Of a DNA stretch of 55,944 nucleotides, positions 49,804 to 55,944 are shown one piece after another. The position numbers were made by a program, and so were the translations under genes. Origin of the DNA: Pseudomonas sp. SLFW. GTDB lineage: Bacteria > Pseudomonadota > Gammaproteobacteria > Pseudomonadales > Pseudomonadaceae. The notes below the pieces were generated by a model. The model had not been told where the DNA came from and ran no database searches. It saw only the letters and a list, made by a program, of their open reading frames with translations. Each line of letters opens with the position of its first letter. Position 1 is the first letter of the stretch. The stretch is from positions 1 through 55,944 of the forward strand of contig NZ_JAAAKW010000025.1 in the NCBI RefSeq assembly GCF_009905615.1, written 5' to 3'.

Positions 49804-50910
49804 TCAGACCGTGGCCAGGGTATCGAGTGTGTGCACAGGGTGGCCGTCGAAGAACGCCAGCACCTGTGCGTGCGGTAATGCCTCAATGTTCGGAGGGTTC
49901 CAACGCGGGGTTTTGTCTTTGTCGATGATCAGCGCGCGCACGCCTTCCATGATGTCGCCCTTGGCGAACCACTGACGGTCCAGGTGCAGTTCCAGCGCGA
50001 AGCACTGCGCCAACGATAGGCTCCGGCCACGGCGGATCAGCTCCAGCGTGACGGCCATGGCCAGCGGCGAGCGGCTGTCGAGTACCTTGATCGTTTCTTC
50101 GGCCCAGTCCCGATACGCCGGACGGTCTTCCCGCGACAAGGCGTCGCGAATCGACACGATGTCCGGCAGCGCGAAATACTCATCGATCACGCGGCGCATG
50201 GCCTTGAGTTCCGCGCCCGGCAGCAGCTTGGTGGTCATGGAGGTCACGAGCGTGCGCAGGGTCTGCGTCGGGTCGTTTTCCCATTGGAGTGCGTCGAGGC
50301 GCTGGTCAAATGCCTCCAGCGATTCGCGGGGCAGGCACACGTCGGCGAGCCCTGCGTAGAGCGCGTCGGCCGCTCTCGCCTGAACCCCGGTGACGCCGAG
50401 GTAAACCCCCAATTGGCCGGGCAGGCGCGACAAAAAATAACTGCCGCCCACGTCCGGAAAATAGCCGATCCCCACCTCCGGCATGGCCATTTTCGCCCTG
50501 CCAGTGATGACCCGGAATGTGGTGCCCTGCACCAACCCCATGCCGCCGCCCAGCACCAGCCCGTCCATCAAGGCCACGGTGGGTTTCGGGTAAACGTGGA
50601 GGCAGTGATCGAGGGCGTATTCCTCTTCGAAGAACACGCGGTGCAAGCTGTCGTCCGCCTGGAAACTGTTGTACAGCGAGCGAATGTCACCCCCGGCGCA
50701 GAAGGCTTTTTCACCCTCGGCGCGAAGCACGACGGCGAGCACCTCGGGGTCGTCTGCCCAAGCCTGCAGGTGTTGATGCAGGGCGCGAATCATCGGCAGG
50801 GTGAGGGCGTTCAGCGTCGCGGGCTGATTGAGCGTCAGGTGGCCAATCCGGTTGCGCACCTGTGCGGTAACGGGGGCCTGAGCGTCCAGGGGCAGTGTGT
50901 CGGATTCCAT
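49804..50910 (-). CDS. 3-hydroxyisobutyryl-CoA hydrolase (crotonase superfamily)
   Basis: A 368-residue crotonase-fold thioesterase of valine catabolism, releasing 3-hydroxyisobutyrate. The oxyanion loop is EKAFCAGGDIRSLYNS. LMDGLVLGGGMGLVQGTTFR and MAMPEVGIGYFPDVGGSYFL carry the Glu and Asp characteristic of HIBCH. The C-terminal extension (about 250-368) typical of HIBCH and absent from ordinary hydratases is present. I start at the ATG at 50910 with GAGGTG upstream, not at the alternative at 50943. First gene of a two-gene operon with the acyl-CoA dehydrogenase. Confidence 0.92.
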   Translation of the reverse strand: MESDTLPLDAQAPVTAQVRNRIGHLTLNQPATLNALTLPMIRALHQHLQAWADDPEVLAVVLRAEGEKAFCAGGDIRSLYNSFQADDSLHRVFFEEEYALDHCLHVYPKPTVALMDGLVLGGGMGLVQGTTFRVITGRAKMAMPEVGIGYFPDVGGSYFLSRLPGQLGVYLGVTGVQARAADALYAGLADVCLPRESLEAFDQRLDALQWENDPTQTLRTLVTSMTTKLLPGAELKAMRRVIDEYFALPDIVSIRDALSREDRPAYRDWAEETIKVLDSRSPLAMAVTLELIRRGRSLSLAQCFALELHLDRQWFAKGDIMEGVRALIIDKDKTPRWNPPNIEALPHAQVLAFFDGHPVHTLDTLATV

Positions 50911-51281
50911 CAAGGCACCTCGATAGGTCGGCCACACGCTCACGGGGAAGCGGGCCGTTCACGGAGAAAAAAAGGGCGGGGGATCAGGCGAGGGCGTGCG
51001 TCATGAGCGTCGGTGCCCGGAGCGCTCACACCCGTGCGCATCGCTACACGAGGCAGGGTATTCGCTGACGAGGAAACCTCTGGCGAGGGCGGCAGACGGG
51101 CAGGCGGTGAAACGTGGGTGCAAGGCTGGCATTGTTGTTGTTCTCCGTGCGTGACGCTACTGGCAGTCCCTCACCTTGTGAGCGGGGGACTGAGCGACTT
51201 GCCGAGATGCTAGCAGTGCATTTTTATTAGTTTCAACTCACCTTTCTGCATTGTGAGTCTGCATTTTTGCACGGGTGTCAG
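50911..51281 (-). promoter_or_regulatory. Long leader and promoter region of the HIBCH-acyl-CoA dehydrogenase operon
   Basis: On the minus strand TTGAAA (51236-51231) and TAGCAT (51212-51207) with 18-bp spacing form a plausible sigma-70 promoter, starting near 51200. The leader would be about 290 nt. It opens with a strong hairpin (CAGTCCC/GGGACTG plus inner TCAC/GTGA, 51164-51192) and contains a 43-codon frame (ATG at 51132 with GGAG upstream). A perfect inverted repeat ACTCAC-N11-GTGAGT (51236-51258) overlaps the -35 side and could be an operator. No gene is called here. Confidence 0.4.
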
Positions 51282-51761
51282 TCAGTGATCGGGCACGACT
51301 GACAGCGAGCGTTTCAGACAACGCAATGTGAAGCTGGAGCGTGAATGGGTGATGCCGGGCACCTTGTAAAGCTTCTTGCGTAAGAATGCTTCGTAGCCCG
51401 CCGTGCCGTCCACGGCCACTTTGATCAGGTAGTCATAGTTCCCGGTGGTGAGGTAGACCTCCAGCACTTCGGGCATGTCCGCCATGGCTTTGCCGAACGC
51501 TTCGAGGACCGAGTCGTCATGGCGCTCAAGGGTGATTTCAATGATCACGGTTTCCGCCGCCCCGAGCAGCGACTGATCGAGCACCGCGGTGTAGCCCGTG
51601 ATGTAGCCGAGGGTTTCCAGACGGCGGGTTCGCTGCCAGCAGGGGCCGGGGGTCAGGCCTATTTCCTGGGCCAGTTGGGTGTTGCTCAGGCGACCGTCCC
51701 TTTGCAGGGCTCGAAGAATTTCACGGTCGATGCGGTCGATCTTTTTGTTGTTTTCGGCCAT
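51282..51761 (-). CDS. bkdR: BkdR, Lrp/AsnC-family activator of the bkd operon
   Basis: A 159-residue regulator. The N-terminal HTH is KIDRIDREILRALQRDGRLS followed by NTQLAQEIGLTPGPCWQRTR. The C-terminal RAM/effector domain follows (about 65-155), containing VLEVYLTTGNYDYLIKVAV. In P. putida BkdR is an Lrp-like activator encoded divergently from bkdA1 and responding to branched-chain amino acids; orientation and length match here. I start at the ATG at 51761, because the upstream 20 codons are unlike the family. The 190-bp divergent gap to bkdA1 should contain its binding sites. Confidence 0.93.
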   Translation of the reverse strand: MAENNKKIDRIDREILRALQRDGRLSNTQLAQEIGLTPGPCWQRTRRLETLGYITGYTAVLDQSLLGAAETVIIEITLERHDDSVLEAFGKAMADMPEVLEVYLTTGNYDYLIKVAVDGTAGYEAFLRKKLYKVPGITHSRSSFTLRCLKRSLSVVPDH

Positions 51762-51951
51762 CTCGAAATATCCATTCACAACGCAGGGAGGTATTGAAGG
51801 AATCTCCTGCCTGATTAACAAAACGACGAAACATTTGGAAGCTCATTTTGACGATTCATCGATAGGCTTTTGTTGTTCGGACAATACCCCTGCTCATCCC
51901 AAGGGCGAGCGAGTGCTGCCACGACAATAAAAATAATTCGAGGAAGCCCCA
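51762..51951. promoter_or_regulatory. bkdR-bkdA1 divergent control region
   Basis: This AT-rich 190-bp gap separates bkdR from bkdA1. GAGGAAG 6-12 nt before 51952 is the bkdA1 ribosome-binding site. TTGACG at 51848-51853 is a possible -35 box, but no matching -10 is convincing. Multiple BkdR sites are expected by analogy with P. putida; I cannot delimit them. Confidence 0.4.
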
Positions 51952-53190
51952 ATGGTTGAGTATCCCCCACTGAGTCTGGCGGTGCCCGCGCCTGAGCTGC
52001 GCCCTGGCGACCGGCCGGACTTCTCCCGCGTGTCGATCCCCGAAGCTGGCGCCATGCGCCGTCCCGCTGTCGATGAAAACGCTGAGCACATGCGCGACCT
52101 CGCGTTCGGCATCATTCGCGTACTGGATCAGGACCATCTGGCGGTCGGACCCTGGGCCGACGACCTTGGCCTGGACGATACGGCGCTGATCGCCGGGCTT
52201 GAGCACATGCTGACCCTGCGCGCCTACGACGTCCGGATGTTCTCGGCCCAGCGCCAACAGAAAACCTCGTTCTACATGCAGCACCTCGGCGAAGAGGCGA
52301 TCTCCTGTGCCTTCCGCATTGCCCTCGAAAAAGGTGACATGAACTTCCCGACGTACCGCCAGGCCGGTCTGTTGATCGCCGGTGGCTACCCGATGAAGTC
52401 AATGATGTGCCAGGTCTATTCCAACGACGCCGATACGCTGCGCGGTCGGCAGTTGCCGGTGTTCTACTCGTCGAAAGAGCATGGTTTTTTCTCGATCTCC
52501 GGCAACCTCGCCACGCAATACATTCAGGCGGTGGGCTGGGCCATGGGCTCGGCGATCATGAACGACCGCAAGATCGCAGCGGCCTGGATCGGCGACGGCT
52601 CCACGTCCGAAAGCGATTTCCACGCCGCGCTGGTGTTCGCCTCGACCTACAAGGCGCCGGTGGTGCTGAACATCGTCAATAACCAGTGGGCGATTTCGAC
52701 GTTTCAGGGCATCGCCCGAGGTGGCGCGGTGACCTTTGCCGAACGCGGCCATGGCTTCGGCATTCCGGCGTTGCGGGTCGATGGCAACGATTACCTCGCA
52801 GTGTACGCCGTCGCGAAATGGGCCACCGAACGCGCCCGTCGCAACCTCGGCCCGACCCTCATTGAATACGTCACTTATCGGGCGGGCGGCCACTCCACCT
52901 CAGACGATCCTTCGGCGTATCGCCCCAGCGATGAAAGCAGCGCCTGGCCGCTGGGCGATCCGGTCACACGTCTGAAAAACCACCTCATCGTGCGCGGCGT
53001 CTGGTCCGAAGAACGGCATGCCGAAGCCGAGGAACGCATCATGGCCCACGTCATTGCGACCCAGAAAGAAGCCGAGGCGATCGGCACGTTGCGCAGCGGG
53101 CAGCGACCCAGCCCCAGTGAAATGTTCGACGACGTGTACGCCGAGATGCCTGAGCATCTGCTGCGTCAACGTCATGAAGCGGGGTATTGA
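51952..53190 (+). CDS. bkdA1: Branched-chain 2-oxoacid dehydrogenase E1 alpha subunit
   Basis: A 412-residue subunit of the thiamine diphosphate-dependent E1 component, which decarboxylates the 2-oxoacids of Val, Leu and Ile. The ThDP/metal motif is AAWIGDGSTSESDFHAALVF with NIVNNQWAIS (GDG-x(n)-NN). FPTYRQAGLLIAGGY and the phosphorylation-loop-like YRAGGHSTSDDPSAYR are also present. Length is close to P. putida BkdA1 (410). It is the first gene of bkdA1-bkdA2-bkdB-lpdV, 3 bp before bkdA2. Confidence 0.96.
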   Translation: MVEYPPLSLAVPAPELRPGDRPDFSRVSIPEAGAMRRPAVDENAEHMRDLAFGIIRVLDQDHLAVGPWADDLGLDDTALIAGLEHMLTLRAYDVRMFSAQRQQKTSFYMQHLGEEAISCAFRIALEKGDMNFPTYRQAGLLIAGGYPMKSMMCQVYSNDADTLRGRQLPVFYSSKEHGFFSISGNLATQYIQAVGWAMGSAIMNDRKIAAAWIGDGSTSESDFHAALVFASTYKAPVVLNIVNNQWAISTFQGIARGGAVTFAERGHGFGIPALRVDGNDYLAVYAVAKWATERARRNLGPTLIEYVTYRAGGHSTSDDPSAYRPSDESSAWPLGDPVTRLKNHLIVRGVWSEERHAEAEERIMAHVIATQKEAEAIGTLRSGQRPSPSEMFDDVYAEMPEHLLRQRHEAGY

Positions 53191-53193
53191 GTC

Positions 53194-54207
53194 ATGGCTC
53201 GACTGACGATGATTGAAGCGATTCGCGATGCCATGGATGTCGCGATGGAAAAAGACCCCCACGTGGTGGTGTTCGGCCAGGACGTGGGTTATTTCGGCGG
53301 GGTGTTCCGCTGCACTGCCGGCTTGCAGAAAAAATACGGCGCCTCCCGCTGTTTCGACGCACCGATCTCGGAGCTGGGGATCGTGGGCGCGGCGATTGGC
53401 ATGGCGGCCTACGGCATGAAGCCGTGCGTGGAGATTCAGTTCGCCGATTATATGTACCCGGCGTATGACCAGATCGTCTCCGAAGCGGCGCGTTTGCGTT
53501 ACCGCTCGGCGGGGGAGTTCACCTGTCCGCTGGTGGTGCGCATGCCCACGGGCGGCGGCATCTATGGCGCCCAGACCCACAGCCAGAGCCCCGAATCGCT
53601 GTTCACCCACGTGGCCGGGATCAAGACCGTGGTGCCGTCCAATCCCTACGACGCCAAGGGCCTGTTGCTCGCCTCGCTGGAAGACCCGGACCCGGTGATC
53701 TTTCTGGAGCCGAAGCGGCTGTATAACGGCCCTTTCGACGGCCATCACGACCGCCCGGTGGTGCCGTGGAAATCCCATGAGCTGGGCGAAGTGCCCGACG
53801 GTCGCTACATCGTGCCGCTGGGTCAGGCGGCGGTGCGTCGCGAAGGCAAGGCGGTCACGGTGCTGGCCTACGGCACGATGGTGCATGTCGCGCTGACTGC
53901 CGCCGAGGAATCCGGGGTGGACGCAGAGGTGATCGACCTGCGCACGTTGATCCCGCTGGACCTGGAAACCATCGCTCGCTCGGTGCGCAAGACCGGGCGC
54001 TGCGTGATCGTTCACGAAGCCACGCTGACTTCCGGTTTCGGTGCGGAGCTGGCTGCACTGGTGCAGGGCGAGTGCTTCTATCACCTGGAAGCGCCGATCC
54101 GTCGCGTGGCGGGTTGGGACACGCCGTACCCCCATGTGCATGAGTGGAATTATTTCCCCGGCCCGGCCCGCGTGGCCGAGGCGCTGACCGCAACGATGGA
54201 GGCTTGA
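53194..54207 (+). CDS. bkdA2: Branched-chain 2-oxoacid dehydrogenase E1 beta subunit
   Basis: A 337-residue beta subunit completing the alpha2beta2 E1. Landmarks are MTMIEAIRDAMDVAMEKDPH, VFGQDVGYFGGVFRCTAGL, APISELGIVGAAIGMAAYG (with the Glu that contacts ThDP), and the C-terminal transketolase domain VIDLRTLIPLDLETIARSVR. It ends 2 bp before the bkdB ATG. Size matches P. putida BkdA2 (339). Confidence 0.96.
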   Translation: MARLTMIEAIRDAMDVAMEKDPHVVVFGQDVGYFGGVFRCTAGLQKKYGASRCFDAPISELGIVGAAIGMAAYGMKPCVEIQFADYMYPAYDQIVSEAARLRYRSAGEFTCPLVVRMPTGGGIYGAQTHSQSPESLFTHVAGIKTVVPSNPYDAKGLLLASLEDPDPVIFLEPKRLYNGPFDGHHDRPVVPWKSHELGEVPDGRYIVPLGQAAVRREGKAVTVLAYGTMVHVALTAAEESGVDAEVIDLRTLIPLDLETIARSVRKTGRCVIVHEATLTSGFGAELAALVQGECFYHLEAPIRRVAGWDTPYPHVHEWNYFPGPARVAEALTATMEA

Positions 54208-54209
54208 GC

Positions 54210-55511
54210 ATGGGTACGCATGTGATTCGGATGCCCGACATCGGTGAGGGCATCGCCGAAGCGGAATTGGTCGAGTGGGTAGTTGCGCTAGGCGACAGGG
54301 TGAAGGAGGACGACACCCTCGCCACGGTGATGACTGACAAGGCAACGGTGGACATTCCTTCGCCGGTGAGCGGCAAAGTGACCTGGCTCGGTGGCGAGCT
54401 GGGCGCGCTGATCGCGGTCGGCGCGGAATTGATTCGCCTTGAGGTCGAGGGTGAAGGCAACGCTCGCGCTGGAGCACCGGTGGCGCAGTCGAGTGAAACG
54501 AGTCCTGTGGCCGCTGAGCCGTCCGGTGTCGAACCCGCCCCGGACGCCGTTGCGCAGACGGCATCTCCCGAGAAACCTCAGTCAGTTCGATCCCCCTCTG
54601 AAATGCCATTTGCGTCTGTCACGCCAGGACCATTGCGGGCCGAAGGGGAGAAGCCGTTGGCCTCGCCGTCAGTGCGCGGCCGTGCCCGCGACGCGGGCAT
54701 CGATCTGCGCCAAGTGCGCGGATCGGGCGGTGCCGGACGCATCACTCATGACGATCTGGAGGCGTGGATCGCGGGCGGTGGCGTGGCTCAGGGAACAGGC
54801 AAACCGGCGCGGGACAACTCGGTCAGTGAGGTCCGCGTCATGGGCCTGCGGCGCAAGATCGCCGAACGCATGCAACTGGCCAAACGCACCATCGCCCACA
54901 TCACCATCGTCGAGGAAATCGACGTAACGGCGCTGGAAGACCTGCGCAGCAAACTCAACGCCCAAGGCGGGCGCACCAAGCTGACCCTGCTGCCGTTCGT
55001 GATGAAAGCGATGGTCTTGGCCGTGCATGATCAGCCTGGCCTCAACGCCCATTACGACGACGAAGCCAACGTGATTCGTCAGTTCGCGGGGGTGCACATC
55101 GGCATTGCGACACAGACCCCCGGCGGCCTGATGGTCCCCGTGGTGCAGCACGCCGAGACCTTGAACCTCTGGCAGTCCGCGGATGAAGTGGCGCGGGTCG
55201 CAGAAGCGGCGCGGACCGGCACGGCAGCGCGGGAAGAATTGTCCGGCTCCACCATCACCATCAGCTCGCTGGGTCCGCTGGGCGCGTTGTCCACCACGCC
55301 GATCATCAACCGTCCGGAGGTGGCCATCGTCGGCATCAACCGTATGGCCGTGCGGCCCCATTGGGACGGCGCGGCGTTCGTGCCCCGCAAGATGATGAAC
55401 ATCTCGTGCAGCTTCGATCACCGGGTGATCGACGGCTGGGACGCGGCGGTGTTTATCCAGCGTCTGAAGGCGCTGCTGGAAACCCCTGCGTTGATGTTCG
55501 TGGAGCAATGA
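54210..55511 (+). CDS. bkdB: Branched-chain 2-oxoacid dehydrogenase E2 (dihydrolipoamide acyltransferase)
   Basis: A 433-residue E2 core protein. It has an N-terminal lipoyl domain (about 3-78) with lipoylated K44 in VMTDKATVDIP. A Pro/Ala/Ser-rich linker follows (about 85-150), then a peripheral subunit-binding domain (about 152-190: SPSVRGRARDAGIDLRQVRG). The catalytic acyltransferase domain (about 205-433) ends with the His-Asp site SCSFDHRVIDGWDAA. The start at 54210 is inside a longer open frame that overlaps bkdA2. It transfers the branched acyl group to CoA; lpdV follows after 1 bp. Confidence 0.95.
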   Translation: MGTHVIRMPDIGEGIAEAELVEWVVALGDRVKEDDTLATVMTDKATVDIPSPVSGKVTWLGGELGALIAVGAELIRLEVEGEGNARAGAPVAQSSETSPVAAEPSGVEPAPDAVAQTASPEKPQSVRSPSEMPFASVTPGPLRAEGEKPLASPSVRGRARDAGIDLRQVRGSGGAGRITHDDLEAWIAGGGVAQGTGKPARDNSVSEVRVMGLRRKIAERMQLAKRTIAHITIVEEIDVTALEDLRSKLNAQGGRTKLTLLPFVMKAMVLAVHDQPGLNAHYDDEANVIRQFAGVHIGIATQTPGGLMVPVVQHAETLNLWQSADEVARVAEAARTGTAAREELSGSTITISSLGPLGALSTTPIINRPEVAIVGINRMAVRPHWDGAAFVPRKMMNISCSFDHRVIDGWDAAVFIQRLKALLETPALMFVEQ

Positions 55512-55512
55512 C

Positions 55513-55944
55513 ATGAGTGAGACTTCCTGCAAATTGCTCGTCATCGGTGCAGGCCCCGGCGGCTACGTATGCGCCATCCGCGCCGGGCAACTGGGCGTGG
55601 ACACGGTGATCGTGGAAGCCGCCAAACCGGGCGGCACCTGCCTGAACATCGGCTGCATTCCGTCGAAGGCGCTGATCCACGCGGCTGACGAGTTTCATCG
55701 GTTGCAGACCTTCGCCGACCACGCGCCGCTGGGCATTTCGGCCTCGGCCCCCACCCTCGATTTCGCCAAAACCCTGGCCTGGAAAGACCAGATCGTTTCG
55801 CGCCTCAACGGCGGGGTGGCGGGTCTGTTAAAGAAAGCCAAGGTGCGCGTGATCACGGGGCACGCCACGGTCGTCGACGGCAAGACCGTGCGCGTCGAAT
55901 CCGCTGATGGCACGCACACGATTAACGCGCAGATGATCGTCATC
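55513..55944 (+). CDS. lpdV: Dihydrolipoamide dehydrogenase LpdV (E3), partial at right edge
   Basis: The first 144 codons are seen, running off the window. The FAD-binding motif LLVIGAGPGGYVCAIRAGQL (about 8-27) and the redox disulfide GGTCLNIGCIPSKAL (C43 and C48) are intact. LpdV is the E3 dedicated to the branched-chain complex in P. putida, encoded last in bkd; the 1-bp spacing after bkdB supports the same assignment. It reoxidises dihydrolipoyl-E2 with NAD+. Confidence 0.94.
   Translation, partial: MSETSCKLLVIGAGPGGYVCAIRAGQLGVDTVIVEAAKPGGTCLNIGCIPSKALIHAADEFHRLQTFADHAPLGISASAPTLDFAKTLAWKDQIVSRLNGGVAGLLKKAKVRVITGHATVVDGKTVRVESADGTHTINAQMIVI

Overview
The window is chromosomal DNA from a Pseudomonas, most likely of the P. 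syringae / P. fluorescens lineage. The evidence is the GC-rich codon use, the gene order ygdI-mobA-moaB-moeA, a psl exopolysaccharide operon, a bkd operon with divergent bkdR, and Pseudomonas-type REP palindromes (core GGGAGCGAAT/ATTCGCGA).

Layout. (1) 1-4993, minus strand: the end of an RHS/PAAR polymorphic toxin locus, with a 1421-residue RHS protein whose last ~100 residues look like an ADP-ribosyltransferase tip, followed by two small AT-richer genes that are candidate immunity genes. (2) 5204-8035: a small lipoprotein gene and the molybdenum-cofactor genes mobA <-> moaB-moeA. (3) 8126-14498: a family-2 glycosyltransferase, an EmrAB-like efflux pair preceded by an 18-codon leader ORF, then a family III CoA-transferase, a VOC protein and a LysR regulator. 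(4) 14505-28789, minus strand: a psl operon in the order pslA-B-D-E-F-G-H-I-J-acetyltransferase-pslK. Most junctions overlap or nearly touch; the 168-bp pslB-pslD gap is where pslC would be. (5) 29263-36358: lipid kinase, a REP array, a NarL-type two-component pair, a degenerate Hpt-like gene, cheV behind a near-perfect FliA promoter, a MOSC protein and two small cell-envelope/unknown genes. (6) 36497-48477: dgdA, then two transcription units that each carry a consensus sigma-54 promoter. One is a lone HAD hydrolase. The other is a long operon: FlK-like thioesterase, PaaK-like CoA ligase, enoyl-CoA hydratase, a LIV-type ABC transporter with its two ATPases fused in one polypeptide, and a sigma-54 activator as last gene. 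(7) 48623-55944: valine/branched-chain catabolism, with acyl-CoA dehydrogenase and 3-hydroxyisobutyryl-CoA hydrolase on minus, bkdR on minus, and bkdA1-bkdA2-bkdB-lpdV on plus (lpdV runs off the right edge).

How the parts fit. The most interesting signal is in region 6. Both sigma-54 promoters have correctly spaced -24/-12 elements (TGGCAC-N5-TTGCA and TGGCAT-N5-TTGCT), and about 90-120 bp upstream each has a related AT-rich element (20 of 27 positions shared, in opposite orientation) centred on ATTAACGTT. Because an activator of sigma-54 is encoded at the end of the operon, I infer a self-contained regulon for uptake, CoA activation and hydrolysis of an organic acid. The thioesterase keeps the Thr/Glu/His triad of the fluoroacetyl-CoA thioesterase FlK, and the HAD protein has a dehalogenase-like D-x-W-G-T nucleophile motif, so a halogenated or otherwise toxic acid is worth considering, though two specificity residues argue for caution. 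Region 4 should build a Psl-like polysaccharide, with the pslA ribosome-binding site displayed in the hexaloop of a small hairpin, as expected for RsmA/CsrA control. Region 7 provides consecutive steps from valine-derived 2-oxoacid to 3-hydroxyisobutyrate.
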